47,157 nucleotides of DNA from Bryobacterales bacterium (lineage in GTDB: Bacteria > Acidobacteriota > Terriglobia > Bryobacterales > Bryobacteraceae). Below the pieces are notes generated by a model. That model had not been told where the DNA came from. It made no database searches and saw nothing but the letters and a program-made list of their open reading frames with translations. The first letter of the stretch is position 1. The number at the start of each line of letters is the position of its first letter. The stretch is from positions 1 to 47,157 of the forward strand of contig PMYB01000165.1 in NCBI GenBank assembly GCA_003170915.1, written 5' to 3'. Positions 8,551 through 17,612 of this stretch are shown here, one piece after another. The translations under genes and the position numbers were made by a program.

Positions 8551-9313
8551 AGGAGCCGCTATATGAAACCTCCGTCACGACGCGGGCCTGAACTACGTCG
8601 ACACCGCCCCCAACTACGGCAACTCCGAGGATCTCCTCGGCAACGCCCTCCGGGGCAAGCGCGACCAGGTGTTCCTGGCCACCAAGATTGAGGAGCCCAC
8701 GCGCGAGGGGGCGCTGACGGAGGTTCGTAACAGTCTTCGCCGGCTTCAGACCGACCACCTCGACTGTGTCCTGTTCCACAACATTGCCCGCGACGACCGG
8801 TGGCCCGATCTCGACAAGTTGCTGGCCAAGGGCGGCGCGCTCGAGGGTCTGGTGGAAGCCAGGAAGCAGGGCATGATCCGCCACATCGGATGCAGCACCC
8901 ACACCAGCCCCGCCCGCGTGATTCGCGCTTTCGACACCGGCGAATTCGATCTCATGCAGGCGATCTTGAGTTTCGTGGACCACCAGATCTACCACCTGGA
9001 GGAACGGTTGCTGCCCGAAGCGCGCAAGCGGAATATGGCCATTGTTGCCATGAAGGTGTTGGGGGGGCCGACCGGCGAGACCGGAGGCTGCCGCATCAGC
9101 GCGGAAGACCGTGTGGCGAGCATGAGGTATGCCTGGGGAATCCCCGGCGTGGCGGTCTCCATTGTCGGCTTCCGCAAGCCGGCCGAACTTCGGGAAGGCC
9201 TCGACGCCGCTCTTGGGTACAAGCCGCTCAGCGCGGCCGAACTCGCGGCCCTCGAGCAACGCGGCAAGGCGATTGCCGAAAAGTGGGGACCCAGCCGCGG
9301 TCCGGTGACGTAA
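8551..9313 (+). pseudogene. Aldo/keto reductase with 5' internal deletion
   Basis: An AGGAG ribosome site (8551-8555) precedes ATG 8563, but the frame it opens matches no reductase. From about 8579, in another frame, the protein reads DAGLNYVDTAPNYGNSE, the active-site aspartate and tyrosine region of aldo/keto reductases, then runs intact to TAA 9311-9313. Family members have about 35-45 residues before this point (the LGRTG...GFG strand), and these are missing. An internal deletion therefore removed the NADPH-barrel start and shifted the frame. A shorter product could start at GTG 8669, but it would lack the catalytic Asp and Tyr. Confidence 0.75.
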
Positions 9314-9333
9314 CGGCGCGACTGTCCACGCCG

Positions 9334-9339
9334 TACAAT
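9334..9339 (+). promoter_or_regulatory. TACAAT -10 box six bases before the rsmE start
   Basis: TACAAT at 9334-9339 is followed by six bases and then the TTG start at 9346. Transcription would begin at or within a base or two of the start codon, which implies a leaderless message; no Shine-Dalgarno is visible. No convincing -35 hexamer is seen. Confidence 0.45.
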
Positions 9340-9345
9340 GATCTC

Positions 9346-10074
9346 TTGGCCCGGCGAAGATTCTTCGTGGATGCCGTGCGCGGCGGCATGGCGGAACTGC
9401 GCGGCGAGGAGGCTCGCCACCTCACTCGTGTGCTCCGCGCCGAAGCGGGGCAGCGCTACGAAATCTCCGACGGGAAGGTGGCCTATCTGGCGGAAATCGC
9501 GGAGGCGCGCGGTCTGCGCGTGGTCTTTCGCGTCATCGAGCCTCTCGACACGCCAGCCACGCCCCTCCACATTACCCTTTGCGCCGCGCTCATCAAGTTC
9601 GACCGCTTCGAGTGGATCGTCGAAAAGGCCACCGAGCTGGGCGTCGAGCGCATCTTGCCGGTGGAGGCGGAGCGCAGCGGGAAGGGGCTGCTGGAAGCCT
9701 CCCGCAAGCGAGCCGGACGATGGGCCCGCATCGCGCGCGAAAGCAGCCAGCAAGCGCGCCGCGTGCGGGCTCCGGAGATTCCGCCGGCGGTCCGCTTCGA
9801 GCGATCGCTCGCCGAAGAGGCGGACTATCGCTACTTTCTAGAAGAGGCCGCCGCGCCTCCCTTGTTGCGAGTGTTGCGAGCGCTGCCGGCATGCCGGGCC
9901 GCCGCCAGCCGCGCCGCCCTGCTCACCGGCCCCGAGGGCGGCTGGACCGATGCCGAGCGGCAGCTTGCCGCCGCCGCGGGCTGGCAGCCGGTTTCGCTCG
10001 GTCCGCAGGTGCTGCGCGCGGAAACGGCGGCCGCGGCGGCCATCGCGGTGCTCGTCAACGCCTGGATCGCGTAA
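9346..10074 (+). CDS. rsmE: 16S rRNA m3U1498 methyltransferase
   Basis: A 242-residue SPOUT-class enzyme that methylates N3 of U1498 in 16S rRNA using S-adenosylmethionine. It has the N-terminal PUA-like part (ARRRFFVDAV, EEARHLTRVLRAEAG) and the family marker IVEKATELGVERILPV. The knot region is LLTGPEGGWTDAE plus LGPQVLRAETAAAAA. TTG 9346 is chosen as start because the conserved RRFF motif follows at once and no nearer ATG exists; the TACAAT box just upstream agrees. The gene begins 32 bases after the reductase pseudogene. Confidence 0.92.
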   Translation: MARRRFFVDAVRGGMAELRGEEARHLTRVLRAEAGQRYEISDGKVAYLAEIAEARGLRVVFRVIEPLDTPATPLHITLCAALIKFDRFEWIVEKATELGVERILPVEAERSGKGLLEASRKRAGRWARIARESSQQARRVRAPEIPPAVRFERSLAEEADYRYFLEEAAAPPLLRVLRALPACRAAASRAALLTGPEGGWTDAERQLAAAAGWQPVSLGPQVLRAETAAAAAIAVLVNAWIA

Positions 10075-10110
10075 GCCACTACAATAAAAGATGGGGATCG
10101 GGGCTCGGGA

Positions 10111-11277
10111 GTGAACCTGGCGCTGAATTTAGCCGTAACCTTCGTTTTTGTTTCCGTTCAGTGGCGCATCGCGGTCATATTGCTGCGCGGGGCCGGGCGG
10201 CTCTTCTCGGGATGGGCGCGCACCGCCGCGCGCGGCACGGTGTTTCTTTTCGACGCTGTGTTGCTGGCCGGATACTCGTTCAGTTTTTCGGAGCTGGTCC
10301 CCCGCCTGGGAATCCCTGGGCATATCGCCCTGATTATGGGCGCCGGCATCCTGGCCTATCTCATCACCGCCACCGCCGTTCTGGCGGTGTACCTGGCGTT
10401 CAGAGCCCTTGGGAAGCAACTGGATGCCGACGTGAACCCGGGCCGCCGGCGGGCGCTCAACGCCGCCGGTAACGTCTTGATGGCCGCTCCGTTCGTGGTG
10501 ATGGGTTATGGAGCCATGGTCGAGCGCCTGGATTTCCGGGTGCGGGAACTGGACGTGCCGCTGCCCGGCTTGCCGCTGGATCTCGACGGCCTGCGCATCC
10601 TGCAGCTCAGCGACATCCATCTCAGCGCGTTCCTCCACGAATCCGAGCTGGCGAGGGTGATTGACATGGCCCTCGAGCTGCGGCCGCACGTCGCCGTGGT
10701 CACCGGAGACCTCATCTCGTTCCGCGCCGACCCCTTGGATGCCTGCATCCGGCAGCTCGCGCGCGTCAAGAGCGACGCCGGCACTTTCGGGTGCATGGGC
10801 AATCACGAGCGGTACGCCCGCGTGGAGCGCCACGTTGTGGAAGCGGGCGCGCGCGCCGGTATTCGTTTCCTGCGCGGCGAAGCGCAAACGCTTCGCTTCG
10901 GAAGCTCGGTTCTCAACCTGGCCGGCGTGGACTATCAATCCCTGACTGATCGAGGGCACTATCTACGCGGAGCGGAGCGCCTGGTAGTCCCCGGCGCCGT
11001 CAACGTGCTGCTCTCGCACAATCCCGACGTGTTTCCGGTGGCGGCCCGGCAGGGATATAATCTTCTCCTTGCGGGGCACACCCATGGCGGACAGGTCACG
11101 GTCGAAATTTTGGATCAATCCATCAATCCCGCGCGTTTTTTCACACCTTATGTTTACGGGCTCTTCCGCGCGGGACGTTCGGCGGCGTACGTCACGCGCG
11201 GCATCGGAACCATCGGCATCCCGGCCCGTATCGGAGCGCCGCCGGAAATTTCCGTCCTGCGGCTGAGAAAGGCATAG
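10111..11277 (+). CDS. Membrane-anchored metallophosphoesterase
   Basis: A 388-residue protein. The first 150 residues hold about four hydrophobic segments. The rest is a calcineurin-like phosphoesterase domain: LSDIHLS (metal ligands Asp, His), VVTGDLI, MGNHE, LSHNPD and LAGHTHGGQ. This layout is that of the YkuE/YaeI group, membrane proteins with two metal ions that hydrolyse phosphodiesters such as lipid intermediates. The start is GTG 10111; a TACAAT box lies at 10079-10084. A second, unrelated metallophosphoesterase follows 11 bases later, so they share a transcript. Confidence 0.88.
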   Translation: MNLALNLAVTFVFVSVQWRIAVILLRGAGRLFSGWARTAARGTVFLFDAVLLAGYSFSFSELVPRLGIPGHIALIMGAGILAYLITATAVLAVYLAFRALGKQLDADVNPGRRRALNAAGNVLMAAPFVVMGYGAMVERLDFRVRELDVPLPGLPLDLDGLRILQLSDIHLSAFLHESELARVIDMALELRPHVAVVTGDLISFRADPLDACIRQLARVKSDAGTFGCMGNHERYARVERHVVEAGARAGIRFLRGEAQTLRFGSSVLNLAGVDYQSLTDRGHYLRGAERLVVPGAVNVLLSHNPDVFPVAARQGYNLLLAGHTHGGQVTVEILDQSINPARFFTPYVYGLFRAGRSAAYVTRGIGTIGIPARIGAPPEISVLRLRKA

Positions 11278-11288
11278 TTCAACTTCCC

Positions 11289-12029
11289 GTGCGTTATCTC
11301 ATCGTGAGCGATCTTCATGCCAACTGGCAGGCGCTGGAGGCCGTGGTTCACGAAGCCGCCGGCGGCTATGACCGGGCGCTCTGCTGCGGCGACCTGGTGG
11401 GCTACGGCGCCGAACCCAATCCCGTGGTGGATTGGGTGCGCGCCAATTGCGCCGTGGTGGTGCGGGGCAATCACGACAAGGTCTCCACCGGCCAGGAGGA
11501 TCTGGAATGGTTCAACCCCGTGGCGCGCGCCGCGGCGCTCTGGACGCTGCAGAACCTGACGCCTGCGAATATCGAGTATGTCCGCGGCCTTGCCAAAGGG
11601 CCGGTTCTGCTGGATGGCTTCCAGGTGTTGCATGGCTCGCCGTTCGATGAAGACGAATACGTGATGGCCGCCGGCGAAGCCGGGCAGGCTTTCGGCTACC
11701 TCGAGAGCCGGCTAGCCTTTTTCGGGCACACGCACGTGCAGGGCGGCTTCATCTGGAACCATTCGCGCGTGGAGACCATCCCGGCAACATCCGCGCGCAG
11801 CCGCCGGCAGGAGATGGAGGTCGACGCCGAATGCGGCTACCTGGTCAACCCGGGTTCGGTGGGCCAGCCGCGCGATGGCGACCCGCGCGCGGCATACGTG
11901 CTCTACGATTCCGGCACGCGCATGGTCGCCTATTGCCGCGCTCCTTATGACGTGGCGGCCGCGCAGGAAAAGATTCGCGAGGCGGGCCTGCCGCCGATTC
12001 TGGCGGACCGGTTGAGCCTGGGGCGGTAG
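11289..12029 (+). CDS. Soluble metallophosphoesterase (YfcE/MJ0936-like)
   Basis: A 246-residue calcineurin-like phosphoesterase without membrane segments. It starts with VSDLHANWQALEAV, and continues with CCGDLVGYGAEPN, VVRGNHDK, VLHGSPFDEDEY and FFGHTHVQGGF; NPGSVGQPRDGDPRAAYVL near the end is the usual closing motif of this subfamily. Those residues provide a complete two-metal centre. The start is GTG 11289. It sits directly behind the membrane-bound phosphoesterase. Substrate unknown; relatives act on phosphodiesters or diadenosine polyphosphates. Confidence 0.87.
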   Translation: MRYLIVSDLHANWQALEAVVHEAAGGYDRALCCGDLVGYGAEPNPVVDWVRANCAVVVRGNHDKVSTGQEDLEWFNPVARAAALWTLQNLTPANIEYVRGLAKGPVLLDGFQVLHGSPFDEDEYVMAAGEAGQAFGYLESRLAFFGHTHVQGGFIWNHSRVETIPATSARSRRQEMEVDAECGYLVNPGSVGQPRDGDPRAAYVLYDSGTRMVAYCRAPYDVAAAQEKIREAGLPPILADRLSLGR

Positions 12030-12077
12030 GGCCGGCGGCGGAGATTAGCAACCGCTCCCTGACGGTCGCGGCTTTGT

Positions 12078-12083
12078 TACAAT
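12078..12083 (+). promoter_or_regulatory. TACAAT -10 box upstream of lutA
   Basis: TACAAT at 12078-12083 with 11 bases to the ATG at 12095. Predicted transcription start lies about four bases before the start codon, too close for a Shine-Dalgarno. It would drive the lutABC genes. Confidence 0.4.
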
Positions 12084-12094
12084 TCTGGTTCTGC

Positions 12095-12820
12095 ATGGGT
12101 AATCGGGTCTCGTTGTTCGTCACCTGCATCGTCGACCAGCTTTTTCCCAAGGTCGGCATGGATATGGCCGATGTTCTCGAACGCCTCGGCTACCAAGTGG
12201 ATTTCCCGGAGAGCCAAACCTGCTGCGGGCAGCCGGCTTTCAACAGCGGCTATCGCGCCGAGGCGCGCACCGTGGCGCGCCACTTCCTCGACACCTTCGA
12301 ATCCTCCGAGTGCATCGTGGCGCCTTCCGGCTCCTGCACGTCGATGGTGGCGCACCACTACGCCGAGCTGTTCCAGAAAGAGCCGGAGACGCTGGCGCGC
12401 GTCCATTCCCTCGAGAAGCGGATCTGGGAGTTCTCGACGTTTCTCACCGAGGTCGCGGGCGTGGACGACGTGGGGGCGCGCCTGGACGACGTGGTCACGT
12501 TCCACGATAGCTGCCACGGACTGCGCGAGCTGGGAATCAAGGACGCGCCGCGCCGTTTGCTGGCGCGCGTGCGCGGCTTGGAATTGCGGGAAATGCAGCC
12601 GGCCGAAGAGTGTTGCGGGTTCGGCGGCACATTCGCGGTGAAGTTCGCGGAGCTTTCCGGCGCAATGGCCCGCACCAAAATCGACGCCATCCTGGGCACC
12701 GGCGCCAACACCGTGGTGGCGCTCGATCTGAGTTGCCTGATGCAGATCCAGGGTGCGCTCTCGCGGGCCGGCTCGAAGGTGCGCACCATGCACCTGGCGG
12801 AGGTCCTGGCGAGCCGCTGA
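12095..12820 (+). CDS. lutA: Lactate utilisation protein A, cysteine-rich Fe-S protein
   Basis: A 241-residue protein with two CCG-type cysteine-rich domains: TCCGQPAFNSG near residue 43 and ECCGFGGTFAVK near residue 175, each with upstream partner cysteines (TCIVDQLFP; DSCHG). LutA works with LutB and LutC to oxidise L-lactate to pyruvate, and the CCG domains bind iron-sulphur or heterodisulphide-type clusters. The ATG at 12095 opens with VSLFVTCIVD, the conserved family start. It is first of a tight lutA-lutB-lutC run (gaps 6 and -1 bases). Confidence 0.88.
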   Translation: MGNRVSLFVTCIVDQLFPKVGMDMADVLERLGYQVDFPESQTCCGQPAFNSGYRAEARTVARHFLDTFESSECIVAPSGSCTSMVAHHYAELFQKEPETLARVHSLEKRIWEFSTFLTEVAGVDDVGARLDDVVTFHDSCHGLRELGIKDAPRRLLARVRGLELREMQPAEECCGFGGTFAVKFAELSGAMARTKIDAILGTGANTVVALDLSCLMQIQGALSRAGSKVRTMHLAEVLASR

Positions 12821-12826
12821 GGTCCT

Positions 12827-14245
12827 ATGTCGGTCGAATTCGATCGGAAGATCCACAACACGTTGGCCGACGCCAATCTCCAACTGGCCATCTACACGGC
12901 CACCGGGCGGCTGAAGGACAAGCGCATCGAGACCGTTGCGCCCGACGCGCTACCCGATTACCAGGAGCTGCGCACCCAGGCCAACGCCGTCAAGAAGCAC
13001 ACCATCGAGAACCTGGATTACTATCTCGAGGAGTTCCAGCGCAGCCTCGAAGCCCATGGCGGCAAGGTGGTGTACGCCAAGGACGGCACGGAAGTCGCCG
13101 ATTTCGTGCTGGCGCTCGCCAAAGACCGCGGCGCGCGGCTGATCGTCAAATCCAAGTCGATGACCACCGAGGAGGTGGATCTCAACGAGCGCCTCGAAGA
13201 CCAGGGCCTCGAAGCCGTCGAGACCGATCTCGGCGAGTTCATCGTGCAACTGGCGCGCGAGCGGCCCTACCATATCGTCGCGCCGGCGCTGCACCTGACC
13301 CGTTACGACGTGGCCGATCTTTTCACGAAGCGGCTCAACCTTCCCCGCGAGACGGTGATCGAGAAGCAGACCGCCATCGCCCGCTCGGTGCTGCGCCAGA
13401 AGTTTCTCGCCGCCGATATCGGGATCAGCGGGGCGAACTTCCTTGTCGCCGGCTCGGGCGCGGTGGTGCTGGTGGAGAACGAAGGCAACATCCGGCTCAC
13501 CACCTCCGCGCCCAAGATCCACATTGCGATTGCGGGAATCGAGAAGATGATTCCGCGCGCGCAGGACCTGGCGGTGTTCCTGAAACTTTTGGGCCGCAGC
13601 GGCACCGGCCAGTTGCTCACGGTGTACACGTCATTCTTGAGCGGCCCGCGGCGCAGCGGCGAGACGGACGGGCCCGACGAATTCTACGTGGTGCTGCTCG
13701 ACAACGGCCGCACGCGGCTGCTGCCCGACCGCGGTAAGCGCCAGTCGCTCTATTGCATTCGGTGCGGCGCCTGTTTGAACGCCTGCCCGGTGTACCGCAA
13801 GATTGGCGGCCACAGTTTTCCGTGGGTCTATTCGGGGCCCATCGGCGCCATCATCACGCCGCAGTTCATGGGGGTCTCGCACGAGCCCGGTCTGCCGTTC
13901 GCTTCCAGCCTCTGTGGAGCGTGCTCCGAGGTGTGTCCGGTAAAGATCGATATTCCCAAGGTGCTGCTGGAGCTGCGTTCGGACGTGACAAAGGCCGAGG
14001 CCCGCGACCAGCGGAACCGCCTCGAGAGACTGGCGTTCCGCGCCTTCGCCTGGTTGATGACCCATCCGCGGCTGTACGAAATGGCCGGACGGATGGCGGC
14101 TTCCGTGGCGCCGCCGGACGGCTCCGGCTGGATCCGCGGCGTTCCCGCTCCCATGAACATTGGGCCTCTGCGGGCGTGGCTGAGCCAGCGCGATTTGCCG
14201 CCGGCCCCCGCCAGAAGCTTCCGCGAAATGTGGAGGCGCCGCTGA
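12827..14245 (+). CDS. lutB: Lactate utilisation protein B, Fe-S electron-transfer protein
   Basis: A 472-residue protein. Residues about 70-295 are a LUD (DUF162) domain, with SKSMTTEEV and GISGANFLVAGSGAVVLVENEGN. Two 4Fe-4S motifs follow, CIRCGACLNACP (310-321) and CGACSEVCP (363-371), and a helical C-terminal tail. This is the classical LutB (YkgF) order and length. It carries electrons from lactate oxidation toward the respiratory chain. Its stop overlaps the lutC start (TGATG). Confidence 0.92.
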   Translation: MSVEFDRKIHNTLADANLQLAIYTATGRLKDKRIETVAPDALPDYQELRTQANAVKKHTIENLDYYLEEFQRSLEAHGGKVVYAKDGTEVADFVLALAKDRGARLIVKSKSMTTEEVDLNERLEDQGLEAVETDLGEFIVQLARERPYHIVAPALHLTRYDVADLFTKRLNLPRETVIEKQTAIARSVLRQKFLAADIGISGANFLVAGSGAVVLVENEGNIRLTTSAPKIHIAIAGIEKMIPRAQDLAVFLKLLGRSGTGQLLTVYTSFLSGPRRSGETDGPDEFYVVLLDNGRTRLLPDRGKRQSLYCIRCGACLNACPVYRKIGGHSFPWVYSGPIGAIITPQFMGVSHEPGLPFASSLCGACSEVCPVKIDIPKVLLELRSDVTKAEARDQRNRLERLAFRAFAWLMTHPRLYEMAGRMAASVAPPDGSGWIRGVPAPMNIGPLRAWLSQRDLPPAPARSFREMWRRR

Positions 14246-14880
14246 TGTCGCGCGACAACATCCTGCACCGTGTCCGCACCGCCCTCGGCCGCAGCGCCGG
14301 GCAAGCGGTGGCCGATCCCCCGCCGGTGCGCATCCGCATCCCCGATGTCGATATGGAAAAGCGCATCTCGACCATCTTTGCGGCGATCGAGGCGCTGGCC
14401 GGGAAGACCCATCGCGCCGCCACGCCCGCGGACGCGGGCGGGTTCGTGGCCGCCGCCATCGAGGGCAAGAGCGCGGTGGCCTCGAACGCGCCCTTCCTCG
14501 CCGAGTGCGGAATTGCCAGCCTGCCCGGCGTGCGCTCCGGCATCGCCGATCGGGAAGAGCTGCGCGGGTTGTGCGCCGCCGCGGATGTGGGCATCACCAG
14601 CGCGGATTACGCGCTCGCCGACACCGGCTCGCTGGTCATAATTTCGAGCCCGCATGAGGCACGCCTGGTTTCGCTGTTGCCGCCCGCCCATATCGCGGTG
14701 GTGCCGCGCGATCGCATTCTGACCGGCCTCGATGAACTCTTTTCCATCCTCCCGAATCCCGCCGCCGTGGCCAGCTCGATGGTTCTGATCACCGGTCCCA
14801 GCCGCACCGCCGATATCGAGCAGATCCTGGTGCGCGGCGTTCACGGCCCCGGCCAGATTACGGTCGTGGTGGTAGGATGA
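14245..14880 (+). CDS. lutC: Lactate utilisation protein C (LUD domain)
   Basis: A 211-residue LUD-domain protein, third part of the LutABC lactate-oxidation complex. The core reads GITSADYALADTGSLVI, then HIAVVPRDRI and the closing GPSRTADIEQILVRGVHGP, the signature end of LutC. The start overlaps the end of lutB, so translation is coupled. No lactate permease or GntR-type LutR regulator is next to it. Confidence 0.9.
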   Translation: MSRDNILHRVRTALGRSAGQAVADPPPVRIRIPDVDMEKRISTIFAAIEALAGKTHRAATPADAGGFVAAAIEGKSAVASNAPFLAECGIASLPGVRSGIADREELRGLCAAADVGITSADYALADTGSLVIISSPHEARLVSLLPPAHIAVVPRDRILTGLDELFSILPNPAAVASSMVLITGPSRTADIEQILVRGVHGPGQITVVVVG

Positions 14881-14906
14881 ATCACTTGGTAAGATAGACC
14901 ATTCCC

Positions 14907-16253
14907 ATGCACGAACATTCCAAATTCTTACTGGCCGATAGCCAGATCCCGACGATCTGGGTCAACGTGCTGCCGTCGCTTCCGGAGCCGCTGGCCCCGC
15001 CGCTGAATCCCCAAACCCGCGCGCCGCTGGCGCCGGAGGACCTGGCTCCCATCTTTCCGATGGAGCTGATCCAACAGGAATTCTCGCCCCAACCGGAGAT
15101 CGACATTCCGGGCGAGGTGATGGACATCTACCGGCTCTGGCGGGCCACGCCGCTCTACCGCGCGCGGCGTCTCGAAAAGGCGCTCGACACCCCGGCGCAC
15201 ATCTATTACAAGTACGAAGGCACCAGCCCGGCGGGCAGCCATAAGCCCAACACGGCCGTGGCCCAGGCGTACTACAACAAGCGCGCCGGCATCAAGCGGC
15301 TGGCCACCGAAACGGGAGCCGGACAGTGGGGTAGCGCCCTGGCTCTCGCCTGCCGCCTCTTCGGGATGGAATGCACGGTCTACATGGTGCGGGTCAGCTA
15401 CGATCAGAAACCATACCGCCGCATGATGATGCACGCCTGGGGCGCCGAGGTCTTCCCCAGTCCGAGCGATCACACCAACTCCGGCCGCGCAATGCTGGCC
15501 TCGTCGCCGGATTCGCCCGGCAGCCTGGGCATCGCCATCAGCGAAGCCGTGGAGGACGCGGCCACGCATTCCGACACCAACTATTCCCTCGGCAGCGTGT
15601 TGAACCACGTCATGCTGCACCAGACCGTCATCGGCCAGGAAGCCAAGCTCCAGATGCAGCAAGCCGGCGAAGAGCCCGATGTCGTCATCGGCTGCTTTGG
15701 CGGCGGCAGCAACTTCGCCGGCCTGGCGCTTCCCTATGTTCTCGATCGCCTTGCCGGCAAAGGCCCGCGCCTCCTGGCGGTGGAACCTTCGGCCTGTCCC
15801 AGCCTGACCAAGGGCACTTTCACCTACGACTACGGCGACACCGGCAAGCTTACCCCGCTCATCAAGATGTACACCCTGGGGCACGATTTCGTCCCGCCCG
15901 GCATCCACGCCGGCGGCCTGCGCTATCACGGCGCCTCGCCGCTGCTCAGCCACTTGCTGAAACTCGGCTACATCGAAGCCAGGGCTTACTCGCAGATACC
16001 GGTGTTCGATGCGGCCATCCAGTTCACGCGCACCGAAGGGATTCTGCCGGCGCCGGAATCGGCGCACGCCATTCGCGCCGCCATGGACGAAGCCCTCGCT
16101 GCGCGCGAAGAAAGCCGCGCCAGGGTGATTCTGTTCAATCTCAGCGGCCACGGCCATTTCGACCTGGCGGCTTACGAGAACTACCTGTCGGGCAAGCTAC
16201 AGGACTACGAGTATCCGGGGCGGGATGTGGAGAGAGCGCTGGCGGCGCTGTAG
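14907..16253 (+). CDS. trpB: Tryptophan synthase beta-like PLP enzyme, TrpB2 type
   Basis: A 448-residue PLP-dependent synthase; TrpB1 is about 400. The catalytic lysine is in [14 protein letters not shown] near residue 115, and the phosphate-binding loop is [11 protein letters not shown] near residue 265. The long N-terminal extension and [13 protein letters not shown] are typical of TrpB2, a form that works without a tightly bound TrpA and makes tryptophan from serine and indole. No trpA is adjacent, which supports TrpB2. A TAAGAT box at 14890-14895 could be its promoter. It marks the left border of the accessory island. Confidence 0.9.
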   Translation: MHEHSKFLLADSQIPTIWVNVLPSLPEPLAPPLNPQTRAPLAPEDLAPIFPMELIQQEFSPQPEIDIPGEVMDIYRLWRATPLYRARRLEKALDTPAHIYYKYEGTSPAGSHKPNTAVAQAYYNKRAGIKRLATETGAGQWGSALALACRLFGMECTVYMVRVSYDQKPYRRMMMHAWGAEVFPSPSDHTNSGRAMLASSPDSPGSLGIAISEAVEDAATHSDTNYSLGSVLNHVMLHQTVIGQEAKLQMQQAGEEPDVVIGCFGGGSNFAGLALPYVLDRLAGKGPRLLAVEPSACPSLTKGTFTYDYGDTGKLTPLIKMYTLGHDFVPPGIHAGGLRYHGASPLLSHLLKLGYIEARAYSQIPVFDAAIQFTRTEGILPAPESAHAIRAAMDEALAAREESRARVILFNLSGHGHFDLAAYENYLSGKLQDYEYPGRDVERALAAL

Positions 16254-16442
16254 GGGGGGCGGAACCGCAAGTTACGCTCCGAAGTGCGGATCTCACCTGC
16301 AAAGGCTGCCTAAGAGTTTCAGGGGTCAACGCGGGGCGATTACCCGCGCGTGATCACAACCGGCACATGTCAGCAAGAGTGCCGCGTTGGGGCTATACAA
16401 ATCTAAACAGCCTTTACATGCCGTACAGGCGGAGGGCAATTC
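16254..16442. other. Intergenic stretch between trpB2 and the abi gene
   Basis: No coding signal. It contains a six-base-pair hairpin (CGCGGG 16330-16335 with CCCGCG 16343-16348) that might end transcription of one of the two convergent genes, but no run of T follows. Base composition falls from here into the island. No tRNA, integrase site or repeat that would mark insertion was recognised. Confidence 0.35.
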
Positions 16443-17246
16443 TCAGAAAGGCACATCCTCCTCCAGAACGTCAGCGACGGGAGCCTGTTGCTGTTGTTTC
16501 TGGAGCCTATTTTCCACGCTACGCAGGAACCGGATAGAGCTTGCCACATGGTTAAAAATAAGCAGGGCTTCGTCATACTGGAGGATGGTATTGTCATGGG
16601 CGAGGCTTCGATTGTTGCGCACATCGTTGAACGCTTCCAGCGTGGAAATGCTGGATTTAAGAATGCGTACGGCCATTTCGGACTCGATATGGCCGCCATC
16701 CCGCAGCCGTTTCACATACTCCCCGAACAGACTATGCAACGGCTTGTCGCGCGAGACGGTCAAGCCGTGTTGCGTGCAGAGTGTCCGCACGTATTTGATG
16801 ACGAAGGTGTGGAGGCGGTCCAGGCCAGATTCTGGCTCATTCTTCTCTATCGCTTCCCTCACTGCCTTGGCGATGTAGTTAAAATCGCGTTCGTCTGAAA
16901 TCGCTGCCAGTACATCCAACTCCGCAACTGGGCTGTCCTGCTGAAGACGTGCAACCGTTCGACGACAGATCGCAAGCATGTCATCTTTCCCCGTGAACAG
17001 CCTGTTGTCCACTCCGTAGTCGAGCATTGCCCCCATGAGCTTGCCAACAATGCCGTTTCGTTCTTTCACCCAGAACCCGCGCAGCCGAGTCGCCTTCGAC
17101 CCAGAATTAGCGCCGGAAATTTCGCGGCCAATGCTGTCAATGCAAAACTCATCAAAGGTGCGGTTGGAGAAGTCTAAAACATAACCGCCGCCCATTTCGA
17201 GGAGCTGCTCAAACTTGCGTCTTTTCATATTGGAAATATTTGACAT
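16443..17246 (-). CDS. Abortive-infection family protein (Abi C-terminal domain)
   Basis: A 267-residue protein. Residues about 155-245 match the abortive-infection C-terminus (Abi_C): LHSLFGEYVKRLR, then LKSSISTLEAFNDVRNNRSL and AHDNTILQYDEALLIFN, with the RNNxSxAHD motif. The first 150 residues are a less conserved helical part of unknown role. Such proteins are linked to phage defence through suicide of the infected cell. ATG 17246 begins the frame; a second ATG at 17228 is possible. GC is visibly lower than in neighbouring housekeeping genes, fitting horizontal acquisition. Confidence 0.78.
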   Translation of the reverse strand: MSNISNMKRRKFEQLLEMGGGYVLDFSNRTFDEFCIDSIGREISGANSGSKATRLRGFWVKERNGIVGKLMGAMLDYGVDNRLFTGKDDMLAICRRTVARLQQDSPVAELDVLAAISDERDFNYIAKAVREAIEKNEPESGLDRLHTFVIKYVRTLCTQHGLTVSRDKPLHSLFGEYVKRLRDGGHIESEMAVRILKSSISTLEAFNDVRNNRSLAHDNTILQYDEALLIFNHVASSIRFLRSVENRLQKQQQQAPVADVLEEDVPF

Positions 17247-17355
17247 TCAAATCCCCACCCTTTTCTACTCGTCAAGCGGCGTTTCATCGTTGCGGCGGCA
17301 CTTTCGCGCTGATTGGCCCAGACCGCGCGGGATGATAGGGGGATTATTTCGGTTA

Positions 17356-17592
17356 TCATGCGGGTTCAATCGAAAAGAGGTCACGGAGGGCGATCTGCTT
17401 TGGGGGATACGCGCTCGACCCGCCGATGCCCCCGTGTTGGAGTTTAACGCGCTGCACCCTTATCCAACTTTGATCGCTGACTTCTAACACGGTGAAAGTT
17501 CCTTCGGCTGGAGAGCCTGAACTAGAGTTCTTCGTCCGCAATCTGATCCGGATTGTTTGACCCTGAAATTTCGCGGCGGCCTTGTACGTCAA
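17356..17592 (-). CDS. Small basic protein of unknown function
   Basis: A 78-residue protein starting at TTG 17592 with a well placed Shine-Dalgarno (AAGGAG eight bases upstream), the main reason to believe it. Predicted to be mostly beta strand (FQGQTIRIRLRTKN, GTFTVLEVSDQSWIRVQRVKL). No family recognised. It lies upstream of the abi gene on the same strand with a 109-base gap, so it could belong to the same defence unit. A hairpin at 17613-17638 sits directly upstream of its ribosome site. Confidence 0.5.
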   Translation of the reverse strand: MTYKAAAKFQGQTIRIRLRTKNSSSGSPAEGTFTVLEVSDQSWIRVQRVKLQHGGIGGSSAYPPKQIALRDLFSIEPA

Positions 17593-17612
17593 TCTGGTCT
17601 CCTTAACCGTAT

